Assembly (NCBI GenBank): GCA_963971405.1
Contig: OZ020484.1
Coordinates: 42,120,770 to 42,184,769 of the forward strand
Source: Psococerastis gibbosa
Taxonomy: Eukaryota; Arthropoda; Insecta; Psocodea; Psocidae
Direction: 5' to 3'
DNA: 64,000 nucleotides
Below are positions 25,001 through 37,000 of this stretch, piece by piece. The notes beneath the pieces are model-generated. The model did not search any database. It was given only the letters and a program-made list of their open reading frames with translations, and was not told the DNA's origin. The stretch's first letter is position 1. Each line of letters begins with the position of its first letter. A program made the position numbers and the translations under genes.

Positions 25001-28000
25001 AGCCTGAAAGTACAGTACAATCGGCTCAAACATCTTCATTAGCTGTGACTTTTCAATGAAATTATGGCTTGTGCCATCGGTATCGCTATCATAAATTAGG
25101 ATTTTTTCAGATTGACAGTAAAGGTTTCGACACCTCCGTCTGAGACTTACAATACAATAATACAATACAAGACTTGGACACATCGAATGGATTTTGAACA
25201 TACTAGAATTGAGAGGGCATTGTACTGTAGTTTTGTGACTATTTGTACATGAACACAGTGCGAAACAATCACCTAATGTTTCTGCAGGCTACTGTAGATG
25301 AATATGTTAAGTTTTCGTCTTGTTAAATATACATCGTAAGGTGCATTCTATTGTATGAAATGAGAATACCATGAAACAGCTAAGACTGCTTTACTGCACT
25401 ATTATAACTTGGAAAAATATTGGCACTTACGGCTCTTTTGTGATGATCAACCCAGACTGATAGTGCTCTGTCATATCGACATCGACGGGATTGCCTTCTC
25501 GCAAAGCAGTAACTGGCACAAGATGCGACTCCACCACCTGTTTGCCGGAGCCATCGTCGAACTTGATCAACCACTTCCCGGCGCCAACCTCCTTATTCAA
25601 AATCCCCGGGTAGTAATACCCATCCCCCCACTTAGCGAATACACGGTGCCCTACAACGTACATGGCTGAGCCTGAGTCCCTGCTGTGCCCAGCTTCACTA
25701 TTGCTGCTATCCTTCCCCGTACCTGAATCATTTCCCGAACTACGAACTCCTCTAGCCAGTCTCACTTTCTTAGGCGGTGTTGACTCAGCAACGTCCTCTT
25801 CATTGCTCTCCAAGCTAGCTTTCAATCGTGCACTAGGTTTCCGTTTCCTCGCAGAGGATTTCATCCGTACTTCTAGCATTAACTCACTGCTTTTACTTCT
25901 TTGGTTAACGTTAACTAGAATTTTGCTCTTACCCTCACCATTTTCTTGAGGTTTGTCTTCAGCAGTAGTCGCTGGAGAAGTTCTCGATGCCTTTTCATTC
26001 TCAGATTTTGTAATAAGTTCATCCTTAACATTGCTACTGCTAGATTCGATAATTTTAGGATCATCCGCCTTCTTAGCTTGTCGACGGCCACCACGAGCGG
26101 GGGTACCAATATTCTTTCCCCGACCTCTTCCCTTTACGGGCGGTGTTGCCGTAACAAATGCAGCTGATGTTGCCGGAGTATTCACATTTTCATAATTTTT
26201 TTTCGTAGAGACCGTTTCCTCCATTATCTGAACATCTGCCATGTCACCAACGTCCAGTTTCTCACGAACTTTCATAGCGCCAAGCTTGGTAAGGTCCACC
26301 ACAGTCCTAGCAGGTCTAGGAGTATCATTTCTCTTGGGACGACCTCTTGCTTTCGCATCGGGTGTTACTTGCCTGACCGTAGCTTGTACACTTCGTTCTT
26401 CACTTTCCGAAGGAGTAACCAACTCCATACTCACAGTCTTCGAATTTTTGCCTTGTTTCTCCTCGTTAACAGCTTTATTTCGACGGCCACGGGCAGGGGT
26501 AACAATATTCTTTCCCCGGCCTCTTCCCTTAACGGACGGTGTTGCCCTAACATCTACAGTGACATCTCTCTGCATTTCACTTTGAGACGAAACGGACACA
26601 TCTATTAAAGTAGGAGCTTCTTTACACATTACTTCTACCCCAGTTTCACTTCCACTACTGTTACTTAGACCGTTATCGAAACTAATCTTTTCATCTACAC
26701 TATCATCATTTTCAACAGACTTTTGAGTTTTCCCTTTTAAAGAACTATTAACATTCTTAGCACGTCCTCTAGTCTTCTTAGCCGGAGTACCAGTCTGAAT
26801 CTCTGTAGGAATATTTCTCTTCCCAGCCTTTTTTACATGATTAATTTCATCATCCTTTTTAGGACTATTTAACACAATAGTTGGTACCTCAGGAGACCTA
26901 CGTCCTTCCTCCATGAAATCCGACACATAACCTGTAGCTTCGAACAACTTCTTTATCTCCTTTACTTTCTTCTTCGACGGCACCAAATCCAAAGGGGCAT
27001 CGACGCCAACGTCTTGCTTGGCTTGCCGTTCCGTTTGTGAATCCGCCTCCAGTCTAACTGGAGTGAGGAACCCGCCGACTTCGGTAACTCGCAGCAACCT
27101 TTGCGACGGTCTATACTGCTTCTTTTCAAAGTTTCGAACGTGTCCTTTTGGTACCGGTGCCGTAGTTTCAATGAAATGAGGCAGCAATTTTGTACACTCC
27201 CGCTCCAGCAGGTGAATGTTTTCCCAATTTTCATCGCATAGCAATGGACTCCTCACTGGAAAATAAATCCAAGAATTTTTATACTATTGCGGTAATGCTA
27301 TAGGCAAACAAATGCTAAAGGCTTCTTTTAGCGAGAGTAGTCCCCATGAGATTTAAACCGGCGTTATCCTAGGGCAGGAGTCACACTCCAATCAAGCCAG
27401 TTGGAAATATCCACAGCAGCAAAATAGCCAAGCAAAGTATTAGTTTGCTCGATAATAAAAACCGACTAATAATTGGAAAGGTATCCATGTAATCCATGCA
27501 CAAGCACGCGCATGGTTTGGCACGTCACCGACAATGACACACCTCACAACAATATACTAGTTATGGCAATGCATTGACAGCCAAAAGGACAAGTTATCAT
27601 TTTCAAAATAACCAAGAATATCGACACAGACGACTGTAACTTGGTGGTGCCTACCAAGCAGATGAGCACCTTCTTTCCTGCTCCGACCTCGGATTCGACA
27701 CCCTAATAACAGGGGAAGATCTATATGAAGCTTCAGACAAGGCCCACCGGGCCACCAATTTCTTGATGTTTGATGCATAGCGTCCAGAAACGTTAACTAT
27801 GTAAGCCCGTAACAATCAGATAGTTTCTCTTACCGGATTATGTTCTAGATTCATTGCACAATACATGCAGCTATACACAATAACTTACCGGAATCAGCTT
27901 CATGAGGACTAGTGCTCTCTCTCGTAGATTCTGAGCTCGATCTAGCAATTAATTGTCGAATCGGGAAACGGTAAGGCAATCCAAGAGCGTGACTGAAACA

Positions 28001-31000
28001 AAATTGCATATTTTGATAATACAGGGTTTGTCCGGAAAGTAATGTCAGTGAATTTTTTTACGGAGACTGTACGCGCAAGCGCGCGCTTTACCGGCTCAGA
28101 TTTTTGTGGGGAGATCTGGCAACAAGTTCCAACAAGCGTCAGCTGTTTACCGATCGTTGTAGTGGTCACATCAGTTGGTCCATGTGAGTCGGTACAGTAA
28201 CCCGGTGCAAGAAAAAAAGCGGTTGCTTGAGCAACGGAGCGATCTAGTTTTGTGTAGAACTGGAGAAGAGTACTGTGGAAACCATTATAATGTTGAAGAA
28301 GGCTTTCGACGAAGATTGCCTTTCGGGTAGGCAAATTTTCCGGTGTCACAAGGCCTTCGGGAAGACGCCAACGACGAGCCGCGCGCTAGACGGCCATCAA
28401 TCTCCACTACCAACGACAATATGCAACATGTGCGTGACTTATCGTCGTGTAAGTTTAAGTTAAGTTCGTTTGATTTCCGATAAATTAAACATTACTAAAA
28501 CCTTCAACAGACAACAGTAGTGGAGGTTGATGGCCGTCCAGCGCGAGGCTCGTCGTTGGCGTCTTCCCGACCTTCTGCGAAGGCCTTGTGCCACCGGAAA
28601 AGTTGCCTACCCGAAAGGCAATCTTAGTCGAAAGCCTTCTTCAACATTATAATGGTTTCCGCAGCACTCTTCTCCAGTTTTACACAAAACTTGATTGCCA
28701 TCCGTTACTCAAGCGAACGCTTTTTTCTTCTTGCACCGGGTTACTGTACCTACTCACATAGAACAACTGATGTGAGCAATACAACGATCGGTAGCCAGCT
28801 GACGCTTGTTGGAACTTGTTGCCAGATCCCCCCCACCACAATCTGAGCCAGTAAACTGCGCGCTTGTGCAGTTTCGGTAAAAAAAATTCACTGACATTAC
28901 TTTCCGGACAAACCCTGTATATTATAATTATAGAACCTGTACGAGTGAACCCGTATATGCTTTCCTATTTATCAATTAGTATAGGTACCGAGATAGATAA
29001 TATCTGAGTAGATCCATGGTAAATAATAGTCCTACGGTTAAATTTTGATTGCCTCGACTTCTACCATACCAAAGCACGGAATTGATCGATGGGACGGTCT
29101 AGAACGGGCAGCCACAGTAATAATGACGGGGTATGCAATGTATTGGGGCATGTATTATCAATACATTTCAAAACAAACACAGAATACCACAAGTACAGCA
29201 CTATTACGTCACTAGATACATGGAAACACTGCCACTACAAGTATCCCTTACAAGACTGACCTACATACAACGACAGGCCAAGTAAGTAGGACTAACGCAC
29301 TACAACAGACTCCCGACATACGTAAAAAATATTAAACGATTGAACGTATTTCGAAATTATCTAAAAACAAATCTCAACTAGTTAACACCGACAAACGGAG
29401 ACTGGCTTACTCACTTAACGTAGATTAAGATTTTTTCCAAATTTATGCTGCACACGGGCTGAGCCCTGCAGCATATTACGATTACTGCATAACTTAACTT
29501 TTTATGGAAATTTAAAAAAAAATTAACATTTTTTTTTGAAAAAGTAATTGTTTATTCAAAACCAAAACTGTACACGGGAAAGCAACCGGCTGAGTTTTGT
29601 TCCCTCTATTTAACGCCTAAAACATACCTCAAGTTGGAAAGCATCGATAGAAAAGTTCCGCAGAAAAATTAGTTTTTAGTCATTTTTCATGAAAGTATTA
29701 TTTTTTTTATTTTTTTTTTTTCCAGAACCGAACTATCAATGGACAAGCGTTTTTTTTTGACAATAATAACGACTGCAATAATATATGCGAATTTAAAGAA
29801 AATAGTTGGAGCCGTTTAAAAAAAAAACGTTTTTTGGAGTGTAGGCCCCCCCCCAAAAAAAAAAAAAAATTGGGTAAAAACGAGTAAATCCGTTAAAATC
29901 TCAACCATCACAAAGCTTTCCTTATATTGTACTAACGTGTATCGTAAATAGGAAAGCAATAATTCATGCTAAGATAGTGCGCTCTTTCCAATACAAGAGT
30001 CAACCTATAGCCTAGGTATAAACAAGCGGTGACACACCAAATTCGTCCGACTTTGTAATACCACCCTAAAATTTTAAAGGAAATGTTCATTATGGAGCCT
30101 TTCCGCTTCCTAGTTTAGGAAAAATGCATAGCCATTATTGACGGGAAAGAAAGGTTCTCCTATACCGAGTCTCAAACCTCGATTATCCATCTTACTAGCC
30201 TCTTGCTATTCAACATTAAAAGTTCTTTAATTCAATTTGTATCTTCTCATGTTCAACTAATGGTAGAATGACAAACCTGTTAACACTTGAGCCAGAAGAC
30301 GCGGACGTTTCACTTGCAGCCAGGTAACCATCGTCCGAAAACATAGGCTGGATCTGAAAAGATCAACCACAAATTATTAAAATAAAGTAAGTGAATAAAA
30401 GAAGGCAATACCGATATTGGGTCTTCTTTCAACATTAACCATCTGAAATTTAAGTTAGGGCAAACACAAATTCTCAAATATCACAGAAAAATTATTTCTG
30501 GAACTATGGAAAGATGCGTCTACCTCACTACCTCATAGGAATAGGAAAATGACAATAAACAATTTCGAAAATAGGTAGTTTTACCTTAGCATAGCAGTAT
30601 AGGTACACACTTGAACTTCATAGATAAATTAGAGAAAAACGCTCTCGTTTTAATGAATTTCTTTAACTACTTTTTTTTTTTTAATTTGGGGTACAGGTGT
30701 TACCTGTGTGCACTTAAACCTATTGGTCTATTGTGCCCCCTACAACAAAGTATCTACATCACTTTCTCGAGGCCTATCTCTCTCAGGAGAGCCAGGATCT
30801 TGAGGGGATTCAACTAATTTCTTAGCGAGGTTATTAACGCAGTAACCAACATTGGTGCCTACTCACATTGTAGTGATACATATACATATATTGTAATATA
30901 CTGCACAATAAAAAAGACATGTGTGCTAGGACACATGGCAGAAGTGAAACTTCAACGTGGAAAAACGAATCACAACGGACAAGTGGAAAAACGAATAGCA

Positions 31001-34000
31001 ACAAAAATTTTACTTGAAGTTTTGGTAGGTTCTCAAATTCAACAAGCACATTAACAATCTGTCAAATTTCATCTGCCAAATTTCAAATTTGATAAGTACA
31101 TTAACAATCTGCCCGTAAAACTTCATGTTAATTTTTGTTGCTATTCGTTTTTTCATTTGTCCGTTGTGATTCGTTTTTCCACGTTGAAGTATGTAGGTTT
31201 ACAAAAATCATACCTCGGGACCATTTTATTTTTATTTTGGGCTAACTCAATTTGGGGGGGTTTTATTTTCAAAAACTCCAAAAAAACGTCTAAAAAAATT
31301 ATTTCTCAAAAACGGCTCGAACGATTCCTTTTAAATGCACATATATTGTAGTCGTTATTAATGTTCACAAAACGCGGGAGGTCGCTTGCCCCTTGATAGT
31401 TTGCTTCTGGGGGTAAAAAAATAAACATAACTAAATTTATGAAAAATTACTAAAAAATAATTTTTCTGCGAAACCTTTCTATCGATGATTTCTACCTTCA
31501 GGCATGTTTTAGGTGTTAAATTGAGTAACGAAACCGGACAGGTTGCTTTCCCAAAAAACTATTTGGGTTTGTGCAAAAAAATTTTTTCAAAAAATGATAG
31601 AAAATTCACGCTCAAATACATTGCGTGCCCTGCCATTACTGCTGTGTGGTAATGTGTTGGTTGGTCTGAACTATCTAGAATTTATCTCACCTTCAGTGAC
31701 GTCAGGTGGACACCCCCCCCCCCCCCCCCCCCCCCGAGATATCGGAAATTTAGCCATAGGAAAATTATTTACCATCAAATTCTCTATCTACTAATTTTGT
31801 TAAATTGGAAAGCAATGTTCGAGTAAACTCGGACCGGTTCTTTTTCTTGAGATTGTAATGTATTAATACATGTCATTAATGACATTGTAATTAATTGATT
31901 GTATCTTTTATTGATTATAACGCAGATGAGCCGAATACAGATTAATGACATTTATTAATATGTGTGAGGCGGAAAGTGAACTACTATTAACATTAATTTT
32001 GTTAAACAAAAATATTAGGTTCTTGTTTTTAAAATCTTTCTAAATGTGCATCACTTGCTCATAGATCACAGTATATAAAAATGATTTTACGTAAGCTAAA
32101 TATACAACACTAGGGTCAATTTCTATCAAATAAGAGCCGATCGCTGCGATTGCTCATAGACAAGTGTATATAAAAATGATTTTACGTAAGCTAAATATAC
32201 AACACTAGGGTACATTTTTATCATATAATCGCTGCCCTAACGTAAGAAGACCTATTTTCGCAACGCAATACGTCGGCTGCCTGCTTGGCTTCCTCCAACA
32301 CGCGGCTGCGTCCTGAACGTTAGAAGACCTATTTTGCGGTCTCTCGCTACCCGATACCTCGGCTTCCTACAACTGTTATAATTTTTGTGACACAAAAATC
32401 CTAATACCCTCCCCGTCTATATAGAAGTTTACACTTCAATAACTCAAATGAAGACTTGAACTTACTTACCTTGGTAAAAACTTTGGTCAATACTTCCTTG
32501 TCACTCAAGCGCACCCGAACTTTACCCTCCAACAAGAATTTGATGGGAATCTCTATCCAGTTGGGAGGCGTGGCCGTGTCATTCTTCGAGGAACTCACCG
32601 CGCTATTGTTGGCATTTGAATTCGGTGTATTATCATTAGTTGGAGAGGATTCCACAGTGTCCGCTTCAGAGGGCATCTGGCAACAGCAAATGAAAAAGAA
32701 TTAATATGGCAGTAGAAATAGTGCTCGATGTCAGTTAAGAGACAATTATTGGAGAGGGGGCCTTGGTCGTCCTAGTGGTTCGAGCCCTTCACCGAATAAT
32801 CATTCATATGTTAATAAAAGATAGGATAAAAGAAATGTTCCTCACTGGTTATGGACGGAATAGACAGAAAATGAATGCATATCCCACGTCTTGCATAACC
32901 TTTGTAAGAGCAATAAGTTATACAGGAACGTTTCTTCTAACACAATATCACATTGATGGCTCTAGGATAACTATTTCCCGTAAAATTTGATTTAAAATAT
33001 AATAAACACAATAAAAAATGAGTGTTTCAAGATTAATGTAAACGAACCTTAGAATCAGTAAGTGAGACCTTTCTCTCTTCTCCCTCTTTTTCAGTAGCAT
33101 TATTGTCAGCAGCCATCTTCTCATCACAAACTTGCAATTCAGTGGCCCCTGCCCCGCTAGAATGCGCCAAAGGATCACCCAGGCCGTCCTCCAAATGTTT
33201 TTGAGCTTGCTCAGACCCCGGCTTCTCTTTATTATCAGTCTTTTCTTTCGGTTCACTCAGTGCATCAACTACATCTCCTCCGGCAGCTTTTTTAACATTA
33301 GCACTAATATCGCGAGCAACTGCCGTCTTCATTGCATCGTCTATTTTAACAGCTTCCTCATTTTCCAAAGGTGCAGTTTTGTCTAAATCATCTACTGCAT
33401 CTACTACAACAGGCTCTTCCTCGGAGTCACTTATGACAACCATAGAAATAGGGACACACTGAGCTTCAGCGGATTGAGGCACTGTAGAAGGTTCAGTGCT
33501 GGGGGGAACCGAAGGACAATCCATAGATAAAAGTTGCGTGTCAACGCACAGTGATGCTGTAGGCGTAGGCTGAAGCTCATTAGGAGGAAATTCCCCTGTC
33601 ATCTCATTGTGGCCACATTTAGCCACCGATAGATATTTAACTTCTGAAGATAGCTCAGCATCTGGACTTGTCTCAGAGACAGGTTCAGTGTCAGCGCACT
33701 GTGGCGCCGTTGGCGTAGGCTGAAGCTCATTAGGAGGAAATTCCCCTGTCATCTCATTGTGGCCACATTTAGCCACCGATAGATATTTAACTTCTGAAGA
33801 TAGCTCAGCATCTGGACTTGTCTCAGAGACAGGTTCAGTGTCAGCGCACTGTGGCGCCGTTGGCGTAGGCTGAAGCTCTATAGGAGGAAATGCCTCAGTG
33901 TTAAGCTCACTGCCGACACATTTGATCACCACTGAAGAGTCAACTTCTGAAAATAGCTTAGCATCTGGACTTGCCTCAGATACAGGTTCAGTGTCAGCGC

Positions 34001-37000
34001 ACTCGAGTACCTCAGTTGTAGGTTCAGGTGATAACATTTCCGTATCAGCACTAGGAGGCACAGTAGAAGGATATATATCACGTACTGGTTCCGTATCAGC
34101 ACACTGAGTCACTTCGCTTAGGTTCAGCCCATCAGATCTTGGGCTGCTGCCCACCGAATTATCATTGCCACGACCGTTCGTCGGAGGATTCAATCTTCCT
34201 CTTACTGTATCAGGGAATGCCAATACAGGATTGTTGATAAGTGTGTCGCTACCCACATTAGAAGGCTGTGTCTCCGGAATGATGTCAAGAATAGACATTT
34301 GATTAAGCATTGGCGTGTAGAGCTGTGTCTGTGAAAACAAGTCTTCTGAATACGCTGCATTTTGATTGTTCTGAGGCTGCGGGGGAGTTATGGGCTCCAA
34401 AAATGTTTCATGAATGAGAGCATGGCCTCTTGTTTCAATTGGGTAGGGGTAAGACATATTATGTCCGGGCTGAGGGTTTGGGTCAATTTGACTCAGTGTT
34501 TCATTGATAACGGATTGTCCATTGGTATTTTTAGGCAAGTAATCATTAATTGTTTCATTGGCCAAAATAGTCTGAGAGGGCAGTGAGTCGTAGATGGTGG
34601 AACAGGAGTAACCACTACTACTGCCAATAATTTGTTGACTGGGTTGAGCCACCTGGTAGTTGTAGCCAATGTTGTGCTTAACGTCCCCTTGAGGTCTGTT
34701 CCATCTAGAAGAGAAATCAATTACTTGCAAACTGCGCAGAGTTAAATTATGAACCTCTTTCGCATAAAAGGTATAAATCTTCAAACTTAGTTAACAATTT
34801 TCAAAGCCTTTGCTGTTACAATAGTTAACAATTTTCAACTGGGGCTAACTGCCGTAGCGGCGTAGCCGCTTGCCCCAGTTGTAGTCTTCGTCAAAAACAA
34901 AAATGTACCTATACATAATAATTAGTTAGTGGCGGATTAGTAGAAAATCAAAAAATGCTGATTCAGAGTAAGGACAAATTTCCGAAAGTTCCTTCCTGGG
35001 CGCACTATTTCATGTTCCGAAATGCCGGTTATCCATGCAAAGAACCGGTCCGAGTTTACTCGAACATGCTTTACAATTTATCAATTAGTAGATAGAAAAA
35101 ATGAGAAATTTCATGGTAAATAATTTTCCTATTGTTAAATTTCGGATATCTGGGGGAGGGGGGTTGTCCACCTGACGTCACTGGAGGTGAAGTAAATTCT
35201 AGATAGGTCAGACATTACATTACATCACTGGCAGGGCACGAAATGCATTTGAGCGTGAATTTTCATTTTTTCAAAAACATTTTTTTTTTTTTGCACAAAA
35301 CCAAATAGTTGTTTTTTGGGAAAGCAACCTGTCCGGTTTCGTTACTCAATTTAACACCTAAAACATGCCTGAAGGTAGAAATTATCGATAGAAAAATTAA
35401 TTTTTAGTCATTTTTCATTAAAATTTAGTTATTTCTATTTTTTTACCCCCAGAAGCAAACTATCAAGGGGCAAGCGACCCCCCACATTTTGTTAACATTA
35501 ACATAACGACTACAATATATGTGAATTTAAGCCGGCCGCCTTACCAAGTTGAATCCAGCGGACCAGAGCAGGTTCAAAGATGCAGTTAACTTGGTAGTGT
35601 GCACAGTGCCGGTAGGGAAACATGGTAGGACTTGTCCTGGTCACCTCCGAACTAATCGTGTGACTTCACTGTGTTTCCCAAGTGGTTCGGAATCCACTAT
35701 AATCAGGAGGTCCCCTGCCCTATGGGCCCACACCGTGGCCTGGGACTGTGTCCAACCAAACTTCTACTATATGTGAATTTAAAAGAAATCGTTGGAGCCG
35801 TTTTTGAGAAATAATTTTTTTAGACGTTTTTTTTGTATTTGGAGTTTTTAATAATAAAACCCCCCCCAAATTGAGTTAGCCCAAAATAAAAAAAATGGTC
35901 TCGAGGTAATTCGGGTGATTTTTGTGATCCTAGCCTTGACGTTTTTTTTGACTTAATTAGACTTAATCAGCCCAGGGGGACTTTTGGCCGCTCTGACGAT
36001 TTCCCTCCATCTTTGCCGATCCCCAGCAGCCGCTGTCCAATCTGCTGCCTCGACGCCAACTCGAAGGAGGTCCTCCTGGAGCTGGTCCACCCATCTTCGC
36101 CTTTGTCTTCCTCTTGGTCTTCTTCCGCGGGGGATTGCTTCCCACACGGCCTTTGAGGTCTGTGGTCCGGCATCCGGTGCACATGTCCTATCATTCTAGC
36201 CTTTTTGCTCTAAGATCGTCAATGACGCCGAGGGCATTGTAGAGCCGATGGATTTCGGCGTTGCATCGGATACGCCAGACTCCGTTGATGACTGTACCTC
36301 CAAAGATCCTGCGGAGCATTTTATTTTCGAAGACCGAAAGCAATCTCCGGTCCCGATCAGTCAATGTCCATGATTCGGCGCCATTTAGAAGTACAGGTTT
36401 CACTAGAGTTTTGTATAACCGTATTTTTGTGGACCATGAAAGAAGTCGGGAGTTAAAAAGTTGTCTTGTCTGAAAATAAGCCGCATTGGCACTTTTTATT
36501 CGGCTTGTGACGTCAGCGCTGGTGTTATTGTCATCGGTTACGATGGAACCGAGATATCGGAAATTGCTCACTTGTTCAAATCTGCTGACCTGATTAGGGT
36601 TTTCTCTTCCCATGCGCATGTACTTAGTCTTGTCACAGTTAATCGACAGTCCCATTCTTCTCGCTGCAGCTTCTAGGCTAGCTACCAATTGTTCCGCTTC
36701 GGCAAGATTCATAGCCATAATATTCAAATCGTCCGCGTATCCGAGGATATTCGGTAGCTCCCCATGCTTGACACCGCCTGGTAAATCCGCTAGACTTCGC
36801 ACCACTCTTTCAAGGACCAAGTTGAAAAGAAGGGGTGATAGTCCATCCCCTTGTTTTACCCCGCTGATAACATCGAAGGGCTCAGACACTCCTACGTCCG
36901 TCTTCACTCTAGCTCGTGATCCCTCCACACATACTTTTGCCATTTTGCAGAGCTTAGCGGGTATACCCATGCCCTGCAGTGTCTCCCACATTTTGCTTCT

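Noticed and set aside
26241..26585. 114-codon plus-strand frame
   Set aside because: Antisense shadow of the large coding exon 7 of the 53BP1 gene.
34493..34720. Alternative start ATGGAACAGACC for 53BP1 at the beginning of exon 3
   Set aside because: It is in a different frame from the long exon 3 reading and ends quickly. The upstream exons 39316-39400 and 39499-39511 give the correct phase.
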